Assembly (NCBI GenBank): GCA_902492105.1
Contig: CABUKD010000017.1
Location: forward strand, 1-41,240
Source of the DNA: an uncultured Clostridium sp.
GTDB lineage: Bacteria > Bacillota > Clostridia > TANB77 > CAG-508
Direction of reading: 5' to 3'
DNA length: 41,240 nt
Below, in pieces: positions 34,101 through 41,240 of the stretch (the first letter of the stretch is position 1; every line of letters starts with the position of its first letter). Below the pieces are notes generated by a model that saw nothing but the letters and a program-made list of their open reading frames with translations, was not told the DNA's origin and ran no database searches. Both the position numbers and the translations under genes were made by a program.

Positions 34101-34358
34101 ACCAATTGTGTGATTACGGTAAGAATCCCAATCTCTGTCTTTATATTGTTTGGTAGAAATTCCATTGATTACCAAATCTCCTTTATCATAGCGGTCTAGC
34201 CCTCCAATAATATTTAGAAGTGTGGTTTTTCCAGAGCCACTTGGTCCTAAAATAGCCACAAATTCATTATCTCTTAAATTTAAGCTTACATTATCTAAAG
34301 CTTTTTGTATTAAATTTCCTGTTCTATATTCTTTATAAACATTTTTAATTTGTAACAT
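31119..34358 (-). CDS. MacB-like ABC transporter, ATPase-permease fusion
   Basis: A 1079-residue single-chain exporter. ATPase domain at 1-225: Walker A GPSGSGKTTLLN (about 38-49), signature LSGGQMQRVAIARAL (about 142-156), Walker B ILLADEPTGALDS (about 162-174). A TM (about 262-290) is followed by a very large external region (about 290-940), rich in helical, coiled-coil-like sequence (about 680-870), then three C-terminal TMs of FtsX type with LERKKEIGILRAIGASKHNV. MacB-type proteins push envelope substrates by mechanotransmission rather than true transport. The external part is much longer than in typical MacB. Cargo unknown. Confidence 0.9.
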   Translation of the reverse strand: MLQIKNVYKEYRTGNLIQKALDNVSLNLRDNEFVAILGPSGSGKTTLLNIIGGLDRYDKGDLVINGISTKQYKDRDWDSYRNHTIGFVFQSYNLIPHQTILSNVELALTISGVPQAKRKQRAMEALEKVGLADQAHKKPNQLSGGQMQRVAIARALVNNPDILLADEPTGALDSDTSVQVMDLLKEVAKDRLVVMVTHNPELAENYATRIVNLRDGKICSDTNPYIIEKEKHKKAEHKNMGKTSMSFFTSLSLSFHNLQTKKGRTLLTSFAGSIGIIGIALILSLSNGVNEYIHSVEEDTLSEYPLQIQSSGIDISSLLMGTASDMINQETEGDIHVSKMLTNMFSTIGSNDLVSLKQYLESEDCPINQYAKTIEYSYNVTPKIYSSDTKNLRQLNPDVSFASLGMGSGSNTNSMMSSMMSTNVFYQMPADTKLFEDQYDVKAGKWPTNYNECVLVLTSRGNISDFMLYTLGLRDTKELGDMISQFLKEEEIDTPNNIESYSYEDILGITFKLINNTDCYEYDEEYDIWRDKTDNTKYMKNIVQNGEDLTIVGIVQPKEGVTASMLQTGIYYPASLTTHVIENAANSKIVKAQLEKPEVDVFTGKRFDDTEENNSLDMNSLIEVDTNAIKSAFKIDESKVKVDFGNLNNLIDQNSLPTLDLNTMLENLKFSFTSEDIQKLINELLKGYEEYVAQNPESDVNQISKQLSDYLQSNEASELLKQEIEAIIKENGSLTITQEQMQRVMLKVLQGYEQYVKENNLVEIEDLNQYLMEYLSSEQAKEILSEFLSEMITEQKLDEQISKMMTEYMQTAMKSMTKNLEAEMQKSISSLSQSITSAISIDEKAFVGAFKMKMDEQELSELLASFMTKENATYEGNLQKLNYASLEEPSSISIYPKDFEGNQSISNLLNEYNNRMREEGAEDKVISYTDMVGTLMSSVTTIIDTISYVLIAFIGISLVVSSIMIGVITYISVLERKKEIGILRAIGASKHNVAQVFNAETFIIGTLAGVIGIGVTLLLTIPINQLISFLSNGANVRASLPVMAGVILVILSIVLTLIGGIIPSKKAAKEDPVLALRSE

Positions 34359-34473
34359 AAAAAAGACTCCTATATCTTATTGCAATTCCTGTATTTTCTT
34401 ATTATTTGCTCTATAATATATATATAATTATTCATATAGGAATTGTTATGATAACATATTATATTAAATCAAA

Positions 34474-35318
34474 TTATTTTATTGCTAGATATTGTTTTAA
34501 TCTTTCTAAACATTTTTTAGTATCATCTATTCCCAAGTCATACATCTCTTGTAATTTTTCAGTATCTCTTTCTATTCTTTTTAATTTTAAATCTTTAGAT
34601 GGTCTTATTACAAAAATCTCTTTATTCTTTTCCATTTGTGTTATTTTTTCTAATGTTTGGTTATAATTTTGGTATCTTGTTTCCATTGCTTTAATTAAAT
34701 TAGGATATTTTTTATATCTTATTTTGGCTAAAGTCATATTTGGTTTTGTTTTTCTATAATCTTTTGTTCGTGTTAATACTACAATAATTTTGTCATACCC
34801 TAATTGTTTACATTTTTCTACTGGTATACTATCTGAAATACCACCATCCAAATATTTTTGGTGATTCCAATCTACCATTTTAGATACCAATGGCATGGCA
34901 GAAGTAGCCCTTAAAAGTTCCATTTGTTCAAATGGTTTTTCTAGTTTTATATACTCTGGTTTACCTGTTTCTACATTGGTAATAGTAGCCCAAAAATCAA
35001 TTTTTGCTTTTTTAAAAGTATCTTCATCAAATAGATCTAATTTGCTAGGAATCTCATAATAGGCAAAATCTTTATTAATAATATTACCTGTTAATAAAAA
35101 AGATTTCATTCCCATATATCTTGGATCTTTTGCATATTTTTTATTATAACGAATGGTTCTTCCTTTTTGACCAGACACATAATTTACACCAAATAAAACT
35201 CCTGCCGAAACTCCAATAATGCCATCTACCTTTATTTGCTGTTCTAGAAACATATCTAATACTCCTGCTGTATACATCCCCTCATTGCTCCGCCTTCTAA
35301 TACTAAACCAATACTCAT
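34474..35318 (-). pseudogene. patatin-like phospholipase, -1 frameshift near the N-terminus
   Basis: A serine lipid acyl hydrolase. The N-terminal MSIGLVLEGGAMRG, which forms the oxyanion hole, begins at ATG 35318 and loses frame at ATG AGG GGA TGT (about 35280). The rest, from MYTAGVLDMF through the nucleophile GVSAGV (GxSxG) and the catalytic DGG (YLDGGISDS), is open to 34474. Re-reading one G in the AGGGG run (-1) joins them as EGGAMRG-MYTAGV, giving 281 residues, a normal size. The long open part alone (267 residues) has the nucleophile but not the glycine-rich loop. Confidence 0.85.
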
Positions 35319-35411
35319 AAAAAATTTCATTCCTTTCACTTTTCAGTTAAAGTCATTCATAGCTATGAAAACATTTTCTTTCAAACATTTTCTACTTTTT
35401 ATTCTATGTGT

Positions 35412-37622
35412 TTACCCTATTTCATGCTCTTCTGGAAAAAATTGAGATTCTTTTATAAATTCTTCTACTGGCAAAATTTTTGCTACTTGTGTAATTCCTC
35501 TTTTTTGTTTTAATTTTTCTACAATTTCTCCTAATTTTTGAGCAGATTGTGGATTTTCTTGTTCATATTCTTGTGCATCTTCATTAACAATGTATCCTTT
35601 TTGATATTTTTCGTAAGAGTCTGCCACACCAATTTCATAAATATTAGCATTGGATACTAAATCTTTTAACATTGGAAAAGCTTCTTCTAATTTTTCTTTT
35701 ATTTCCAATAATTCTAGTCTTCCTAAAATTTCATTTTCTCTTGGTCTTATTTCTATGGTAGGCATTGTCCCTAACATATCATAAATATGGTTTTGATATG
35801 TTGCCATATTAAAGGAAATGTCAATTGGACTTCCATTTACTAAAATAGTAATTAATCTTCTCATATTATTTACTTCTAGTACAGGTTGTAAATCCTCTAT
35901 TCTTAAACCTATACTATCTATAAAACCTGAATATTCACCTAAATTAGTAGTATCTCCAATTTCTTCTTTTCTTTCTCTTGTAGTATAAGTTTGTTCTCCA
36001 TGTTCTACATAAGTTTTATAAGTAATTCTTTTTTCTTTATAACTATGTGTCCTTATTCCATTATGGTAAGTTGCTCCATCACGGATTCTTAAAGTATTTC
36101 CTTTTTCTAAAAGTTCAAAACTATGAATGTCATCATAATAAATATCATTAGAATAATATTGGGAACGGTCCTTTATTTCATATTGTCCTTCTATAAATTC
36201 TAAAATATCGGAATAAGAAAACTTTTGCTCTGCTAAAACATATCTTAATTCAAATTCTTGTCTTGGCTTCATTTCTCCACTCATAATTTCTTGTACCATA
36301 TCTGCATATTTTTGGTGAAATTCTGGTTCTGACATACCTAACTCCAAGCGCAAAACTTGAGGATTCATAGCCATAACCGTTCTTTGAAGTGGTTGCAGAC
36401 TAATAGCATGTGGCAAATCTTCAAAATTTCTAATTCCATTTTTGGTAATTATATTCGTACTGCCAAACTTTGTCTTTTTGTAAGGCTTAATAGTTCTTGT
36501 TTCTGAAAAAATACAGTTAGAATTCTCTGGAAAATTTGGAATTACTTTTTTTAACAATTTTCTAACATATTGTTCATCTCTTCCATTATATAAAATTTGA
36601 TAATCCTCTTGTGCATTTTTTTGATAATGACACAAGTATCTTATTTTTTCATTTTCTGTCGTTTTAGCAATTAGTTCAATAGCCTCTTCTAATGGTTGAT
36701 TAGTCAATTGCATATATTCTTCATTAGAAAAGTGAGTTTTATTTTGTGTTAATAGTTTTCTAATGGATTCCGGTATACTATCTGGCACTTCTTCTGGATG
36801 TTTTCTTAGTTCTTCTAATAATAGTTCAAAAGCATGGTTTCCCAAAAAATCCATGTCATTAAAATAAATTTTACTATAATTTCTTGTTCTTTCGAAAATA
36901 TTTGCTTCTAAAAGGTACATTGCTTCTTCTGGAATTGCTAAAATCATTTGGCTACCTGCAGGAATAATGTCAAAGCTATTGATTAATTCTTGATAATTGG
37001 TTAGTGTTCCTAATTTTGTATAAGTAGATTCTCTTATTAAATAATCTAATCTATCTAAATCTATATTATGAGATATTAAACTTGCTAATACTCCTTTTAG
37101 AGAAATAGTATGGTCTTTTTGGATTTGAATGGTTTCTGCTAATTCTCCCTTCCCATAGATACAATCCATAAATTCTACTAATTTGTCAATAAAATCTTCT
37201 CCATATTGTTCTACAATAATTTGGTGTATTTGCGTTTTTTCATCTCTAACAATATCTATACTTCTTTGTTCATGAGAACTCCCTGTAATTTTTTCTAATA
37301 AATGAGAATGAACTCCATGACCAATATCATGAAGTAAAGCTGCTAATTTTGCAATATCTTTTTCTTCTTTTGCAAAATATACTCCTTGTGCACTTAATTT
37401 TTTTTCTAGATTGTTTAATGTTCTGCACATTAAATAGTAAACTCCTATACTATGTTCAAAGCGAGTTTCTTTTGCTAATTGAGGATAAGCTAAAGTAGAC
37501 ATTGCTGTTTGTGTAATATCTTTTAGTCTTAAAAATTCTCGGCTATTTACAATTTTCTCATAAATTCCATTTAATTCTATGTTTCCATAAATAACATCTT
37601 GGTGTAACATATTTTTCTCCAT
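35412..37622 (-). CDS. HD domain phosphohydrolase (dGTPase/SAMHD1-like)
   Basis: A 736-residue enzyme. The N-terminal HD domain (about 45-225) has the metal ligands in RFEHSIGVYYL (His), ALLHDIGHGVHSH (HD) and HNIDLDRLDYLIRES (Asp), as in dNTP triphosphohydrolases. The remaining about 430 residues contain a beta-rich C-terminal half (from about 480: YEIKDRSQYYSNDIYYDD onward) with features of a CYTH-like domain (EKRITYKTYVEHGEQ, EIRPRENEI), which I recognise only loosely. Such a fusion would pair nucleotide hydrolysis with a triphosphate-binding tunnel. Intact; SD weak, ATG 37622 followed by a good N-terminus. Confidence 0.84.
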   Translation of the reverse strand: MEKNMLHQDVIYGNIELNGIYEKIVNSREFLRLKDITQTAMSTLAYPQLAKETRFEHSIGVYYLMCRTLNNLEKKLSAQGVYFAKEEKDIAKLAALLHDIGHGVHSHLLEKITGSSHEQRSIDIVRDEKTQIHQIIVEQYGEDFIDKLVEFMDCIYGKGELAETIQIQKDHTISLKGVLASLISHNIDLDRLDYLIRESTYTKLGTLTNYQELINSFDIIPAGSQMILAIPEEAMYLLEANIFERTRNYSKIYFNDMDFLGNHAFELLLEELRKHPEEVPDSIPESIRKLLTQNKTHFSNEEYMQLTNQPLEEAIELIAKTTENEKIRYLCHYQKNAQEDYQILYNGRDEQYVRKLLKKVIPNFPENSNCIFSETRTIKPYKKTKFGSTNIITKNGIRNFEDLPHAISLQPLQRTVMAMNPQVLRLELGMSEPEFHQKYADMVQEIMSGEMKPRQEFELRYVLAEQKFSYSDILEFIEGQYEIKDRSQYYSNDIYYDDIHSFELLEKGNTLRIRDGATYHNGIRTHSYKEKRITYKTYVEHGEQTYTTRERKEEIGDTTNLGEYSGFIDSIGLRIEDLQPVLEVNNMRRLITILVNGSPIDISFNMATYQNHIYDMLGTMPTIEIRPRENEILGRLELLEIKEKLEEAFPMLKDLVSNANIYEIGVADSYEKYQKGYIVNEDAQEYEQENPQSAQKLGEIVEKLKQKRGITQVAKILPVEEFIKESQFFPEEHEIG

Positions 37623-37730
37623 TTGATATATTAATTTTTGTTTTATTTTACCATAAAAACAAACAAATTAGCAAGACTTATATTAAACTAAACATATTGT
37701 AATGTTTTACCTTATTAAAAATAATTTTCT

Positions 37731-37872
37731 AAAGGAGTAGAATTGTCTTTTTCAATTTTTAAAACCTTTCCCCTTTTGGACATCTGTAACTCGGCGTAAC
37801 CGCCTCGAACAGCTGTCACAATGGTCGCCCACGCAAGGCCTTAAAAATTTCAAAAGACAATTCTACTCCTTT
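37731..37872. repeat. hairpin repeat family, copy 3, with GC-rich insert
   Basis: Imperfect stem of about 38 bp: 37731-37768 (AAAGGAGTAGAATTGTCTTT start) and 37835-37872 (…AAAGACAATTCTACTCCTTT). The 66-nt centre is GC-rich and itself folded: GACATCTGT (37779-37787) with ACAGCTGTC (37809-37817), one mismatch, and inside it a perfect GGCG-TAAC-CGCC hairpin (37793-37804). The element is inverted relative to copies 1 and 2 and shares GCCTTGCGTGGGCGAC with copy 2. It begins 41 nt beyond the DHHW gene stop. A structured RNA is possible. Confidence 0.82.
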
Positions 37873-37913
37873 TATAAAACAAATTTAAGATTTTATGGTT
37901 CGTTTTAATAAAA

Positions 37914-39032
37914 TTACCTTACATTTCTAATACCAATGTCTGAAACTAGATTAGAAACATTGTATAAAAATAAAGTTTCATCAATCTCATTTTCTTTGCA
38001 ATAATCACTTAATGGCAAATTATAATACCTTGGATCCAGAAAGTGAATTTCTTCATAATTTTGGCATAAAAACTGTGCCATAATGTGAGAATAGGAATCT
38101 TTTACTACTAATAATTTTTTTCCATTGTTTACTTTTGTTTTAATTACTACCTTGGCATGATTTCCGTTCAAAAAGTAAGAGTATTTATCTTTTTTACTTA
38201 AGTATTCTGAATTAAATATAGAATTATACATTTGCCCATCATAATCTCCTAATACATTGGTATTAATTGTATTTTTATATACTGTTATTTTGTCTTTCTC
38301 CTGCCATGCTACTTGTGCTTTAGAATCAAAAGTTCCTAAAAAATCTGTTGAGACTGTCTCTTTCGTAAATTCAGATATGTTAGTAGGCATCACATTAGCT
38401 GTTTTACAAAATGCTAGGTATAATAAGTAGGCTCCTTCACTTGTCATATGATGGTCTGTTTTAAAATAAAGCTGTATTTTATTTTTATTTTCTTCTAACA
38501 TAGGAACTGTATTTATAGTTTGTACATTTGGACAAGCTGTGTAGGCTTCCTGAATAATAGCACTTTGGTCTACTGCCTCTACATTATTAGGCAATTTATC
38601 TTGATTAATATAAATAGAATTTGGTGCTAACAGAAAATAAGTTGGAAGCCCTGTTTTTAAAGCAAAGTTATTAATGGTATTACTTGCAATTTGCAAATTT
38701 TCTTTTTCTTTCTCTGTATATTCAAATTTTTCAAATAAATGGCCATCTTTTCCAATATATACACCATTGTTTTCTGTTTTTCCAATGGCTAATTGTACAA
38801 ATGAATTTAGTTTTAACCAAAAGTTACGAAATACAAAATGATCATTAATGTAAGTGTCTAAATCTTCCGAATATTTGCCACTTACTAAATCATCAAAATG
38901 GAATTCAGGAATTCGTGCTAAATATCTATTTTCTTGTTCTGAAAATACTACTTTTGGTAATACAAAATTGAGAATAATAAGAACAAGCCATATTGTCATA
39001 AATATAAGAAAAAATATTTTACTTTTTTTCAT
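37914..39032 (-). CDS. DHHW family protein (AlgJ/AlgX-like)
   Basis: A 372-residue protein with an N-terminal TM anchor (about 5-26), then an extracellular SGNH-hydrolase-like domain. YFLLAPNSIYIN, FKTDHHMTSEGAYLLYLAF (the DHHxT block) and LLVVKDSYSHIMAQFL (the Ser-containing block of AlgJ/X) are all present. Partner proteins accept an acyl group passed by an MBOAT and put it on a polysaccharide outside the cell. ATG 39032 has GGAGG about 14 nt upstream; the ATG at 39053 would add seven residues but has no SD. The MBOAT gene directly precedes it. Confidence 0.87.
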   Translation of the reverse strand: MKKSKIFFLIFMTIWLVLIILNFVLPKVVFSEQENRYLARIPEFHFDDLVSGKYSEDLDTYINDHFVFRNFWLKLNSFVQLAIGKTENNGVYIGKDGHLFEKFEYTEKEKENLQIASNTINNFALKTGLPTYFLLAPNSIYINQDKLPNNVEAVDQSAIIQEAYTACPNVQTINTVPMLEENKNKIQLYFKTDHHMTSEGAYLLYLAFCKTANVMPTNISEFTKETVSTDFLGTFDSKAQVAWQEKDKITVYKNTINTNVLGDYDGQMYNSIFNSEYLSKKDKYSYFLNGNHAKVVIKTKVNNGKKLLVVKDSYSHIMAQFLCQNYEEIHFLDPRYYNLPLSDYCKENEIDETLFLYNVSNLVSDIGIRNVR

Positions 39033-39086
39033 GTTTAAGCTTTTCGCCTCCATACAATAAAGTTTTTTTGAGTTATTTTATTTGTA

Positions 39087-40487
39087 TTAAAAACGGAAAT
39101 ATAAAAATGGATTAAAGGAATTGGTTACTAAGCTTGCAGTAGATAAAATAAGAATAGCTACATAGCCTAAACTGGTAATAAATTCTAATCCTTTACTATT
39201 TTTACTATCAATTTTTTCTTTTAACTTTTTCCATAATGGAATCGAACAAATTGCTCCTATTAGAATAAGTACCCAATAGTTTTGTAAATAATAAAGTGCT
39301 TCATTATCCCACAAGTTGGAATTGATGAACATGGCTTTAATATATTCTCCTACTTTTGCTAAATCTTCAAAAGCAAAAATTGCCCAACTAACTAGAATAA
39401 TAACAATAGCATAAATATGCCTTATAATATTTGGTAATTTTTCTAATACTTTTAATAAGAATAGTTTTTCTAAAATTAGAATCACTCCAAAATAAACACC
39501 CCATAAAATAAAGTTCCATGAAGCACCATGCCATGCACCTGTTAAAAACCATACAATCAAAATATTACGTATTTGAATAGCAAGCCCTCTTCTATTTCCT
39601 CCGAGAGGAATATAGATATAGTCTCTAAACCAGCTACTTAATGTTATATGCCATCTTCTCCAAAATTCTGTAATACTTTTTGAAATGTATGGATAATTAA
39701 AGTTTTCATCAAACTTCATACCAAATATTTGTGCTAAGCCAATTGCCATGTCAGAATAGCCACTAAAATCAAAATAAATTTGAAGTGCAAATGCAATAAT
39801 ACCTATCCATGCAAATAACATACTTAATTCTGAATAGTTTCCAGTTTCAATCGTGTTCCATAAAGCACCTACACTATTGGCAATAAGAACTTTTTTTCCA
39901 AGCCCTATTATAAAACGTTTCATTCCTGCTGAAAAGTTGTCCATACTAATATTTTTGGTTTCTAATTCTTCATCTACAGTTTCATAACGTACAATTGGTC
40001 CTGCAATAATTTGTGGAAACAATGTGGTATAAGTTAAATAATTATAAAAGCTCTTTTCACATTTTACGGTTCCTCTATAAACATCTATAATATAGGACAA
40101 AGATTGGAAAGTATTAAAAGATACTCCAATTGGAAGCGGAATATTAAGTAATGGAATGGAAAGTCCTGTTAAATTATTAATATTAGTAATGATAAAATCT
40201 GCATATTTAAAGAAAAACAATATTCCTAAATTAACTACCACATTAATCATTAAAAAAAGTATCTTTTTCTTTTTATTATTTTGATATTTTGTAATTTGCT
40301 TACCACATACGAAATCCATAACAGCTAACACTAGCATAATAAAAATATAACGGATTTCGCCCCACGCAAAAAACACCAAGCTTGCTAATATCATAATAGC
40401 ATTTTTGAATTTGCTTGGCACAATAAAGTACAAAAGTAGCATAATTGGTAGAAAAATGTATAAGAATACAATACTACTAAATACCAT
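39087..40487 (-). CDS. MBOAT family O-acyltransferase (AlgI/DltB type)
   Basis: A 466-residue membrane protein with about 11 helices. FWRRWHITLSSWFRDYIYIP, PLGGNRRG and the catalytic His in WFLTGAWHGASWNFILWG are the classical marks of the AlgI/DltB/PatA family. It moves an acyl (usually acetyl) group across the membrane. The DHHW gene follows at about 55 nt, so the two probably acetylate a cell-surface polymer. Polysaccharide rather than teichoic acid is likely because no dlt genes are seen. SD GGAGAAAG before the ATG. Confidence 0.93.
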   Translation of the reverse strand: MVFSSIVFLYIFLPIMLLLYFIVPSKFKNAIMILASLVFFAWGEIRYIFIMLVLAVMDFVCGKQITKYQNNKKKKILFLMINVVVNLGILFFFKYADFIITNINNLTGLSIPLLNIPLPIGVSFNTFQSLSYIIDVYRGTVKCEKSFYNYLTYTTLFPQIIAGPIVRYETVDEELETKNISMDNFSAGMKRFIIGLGKKVLIANSVGALWNTIETGNYSELSMLFAWIGIIAFALQIYFDFSGYSDMAIGLAQIFGMKFDENFNYPYISKSITEFWRRWHITLSSWFRDYIYIPLGGNRRGLAIQIRNILIVWFLTGAWHGASWNFILWGVYFGVILILEKLFLLKVLEKLPNIIRHIYAIVIILVSWAIFAFEDLAKVGEYIKAMFINSNLWDNEALYYLQNYWVLILIGAICSIPLWKKLKEKIDSKNSKGLEFITSLGYVAILILSTASLVTNSFNPFLYFRF

Positions 40488-40520
40488 TTAACTTTCTCCT
40501 ATTCTCTTTTTCTTTTGAGC

Positions 40521-40600
40521 AAAAGAAAAGTTGCTGAATGTAAGAGCAACTAATCTTTTTGTTATTAGGCTTGTTAAGTCAAGTTATTTAACAAGCCTTT
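40521..40600. terminator. two hairpins between the DUF4358 and MBOAT genes
   Basis: Stem AGTTGCT/AGCAACT (40529-40551) with T-rich sequence following on the minus strand (plus-strand A run from 40521) is a good terminator for the DUF4358 gene. A second stem, AGGCTTGTTAA/TTAACAAGCCT (40567-40598), has its T run on the plus strand only. Partial read-through into MBOAT remains possible. Confidence 0.62.
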
Positions 40601-40611
40601 TGGTTTTATAT

Positions 40612-41106
40612 TTATTTAATTAATGCTTCTAGTTCTGATGAATTTTCAGAAACAATAAGATATACATAATTACCTTTTACACCAATTTTTCTTTGTTTTA
40701 CTAGTTCATATTGTGCTGGTAAATAAGTAGCCCATTGTTCTTCATAAGCAGTACCATAGTTTTCTACTTTTGTTTTTACACTATCTACTGCTCCGTCTTT
40801 GGCTTGAATAACTAAATACATACTAGCTTGTACATTCATCATTGGCATTTTTCCAATAACTGCTTCCACTTCATCTGCAGTAATTTGGTACATTGTGTTT
40901 AATGTTTCCATGGTAATGTCCATAGTAGCCATTTCATTAAATGGTGGTTGTGATGATAAAGTAGTATTCAATGCTTGTAAATCAATAGTTACATTGTTTG
41001 CATTATCTCCCTCTTGTTGGTTTTGTGTTGTAAGAAAATATACAGCAACTGCAACAGCAATAATAACAACTAGTACAATTAATACATAAATTATTTTTTT
41101 ACTCAT
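40612..41106 (-). CDS. DUF4358 domain lipoprotein-like/membrane protein
   Basis: A 164-residue protein with an N-terminal TM anchor (about 5-24), an acidic linker and a DUF4358-type domain: DITMETLNTMYQIT, then YLVIQAKDGAVDSVKTKVEN and AYEEQWATYLPAQYELVKQ. Function unknown; the domain occurs in many clostridia beside MBOAT/DHHW surface-acylation genes, as here. No Cys at a lipobox, so it is membrane-anchored by the helix. SD AAAGGGG before ATG 41106. The gene-free stretch 41107-41240 should contain its promoter, but I see no clear -35/-10. Confidence 0.8.
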   Translation of the reverse strand: MSKKIIYVLIVLVVIIAVAVAVYFLTTQNQQEGDNANNVTIDLQALNTTLSSQPPFNEMATMDITMETLNTMYQITADEVEAVIGKMPMMNVQASMYLVIQAKDGAVDSVKTKVENYGTAYEEQWATYLPAQYELVKQRKIGVKGNYVYLIVSENSSELEALIK

Positions 41107-41240
41107 TCTTAATCCCCTTTCCTTTGTTTATTTTGCAAAATCAGTCTACCATACTTTATAGAAAAATACAAGACCTATTTTTATTGAATTTTTTCGTTTG
41201 TACTGTTTTTTCTACTTTTGCATAAAAAAAATCGTGTTGA

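Noticed and set aside
1..41240. Phage, plasmid or defence island
   Set aside because: No integrase, transposase, capsid, toxin-antitoxin, restriction or Cas gene was recognised; gene content is chromosomal throughout.

Overview
The window comes from a strongly AT-rich, endospore-forming Firmicute of the clostridial type. The evidence is a complete eight-gene spoIIIA locus, A+T-biased codon use, purine-rich Shine-Dalgarno (SD) sites and anaerobe-style flavodoxin/flavoprotein genes. Nearly every gene is on the minus strand; the clear exception is an alkD-like gene. Nothing indicates a phage, plasmid, CRISPR array, rRNA or tRNA.

Layout: (1) 0.38-6.04 kb, spoIIIAA-AH read leftwards; AA and AG each carry a +1 frameshift. 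(2) 6.3-13.0 kb, yebC, a YcxB-like membrane protein, a secreted glucosaminidase, the run nadD-nadE-FeS flavoprotein-epimerase, and a flavin reductase. (3) 13.1-18.1 kb, an amidohydrolase, an anchored flavodoxin, a DUF362 protein, a GNAT and a DUF4256 protein. (4) 18.2-28.7 kb, alkD (nonsense), a D,D-carboxypeptidase-like enzyme, two XRE regulators (one without its HTH core), a GntR/ABC operon, a flavin reductase, a 51-codon DUF4177-like gene, a flavodoxin, tag, ogt (frameshifted), a GNAT, an ECF sigma/anti-sigma pair and a CaCA antiporter. (5) 28.8-35.3 kb, a flavodoxin with an internal stop, a CMD-cupin fusion, MerR, a 1079-residue ABC fusion and a frameshifted patatin. (6) 35.4-41.1 kb, an HD phosphohydrolase and a DHHW/MBOAT/DUF4358 set suggesting acylation of a surface polymer.

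Three threads connect distant parts. First, a MerR-type promoter (19-bp spacer containing a near-palindrome) occurs three times: before the flavodoxin, before the DUF362 gene and before merR itself, which outlines a small redox/electrophile regulon. Second, a long-stem hairpin family (core AGAATTGTCTTTTGA) occurs three times, each just past the stop of a minus-strand gene. One copy contains a GC-rich nested structure.

Third, and most striking, I found only four in-frame CGG codons by manual reading, and each lies where skipping one C restores or improves the expected protein: spoIIIAA, spoIIIAG, ogt and probably tag. In every case the skipped C is followed by a GGN glycine codon. This could be decoding of a starved or unassigned CGG codon with a +1 shift, a recurrent C-insertion mutation, or a systematic sequencing error. 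Three further lesions (alkD W to TGA, flavodoxin W to TAG, patatin -1 in a G run) also lie in G-rich stretches. Raw reads and the genome's tRNA set would decide.
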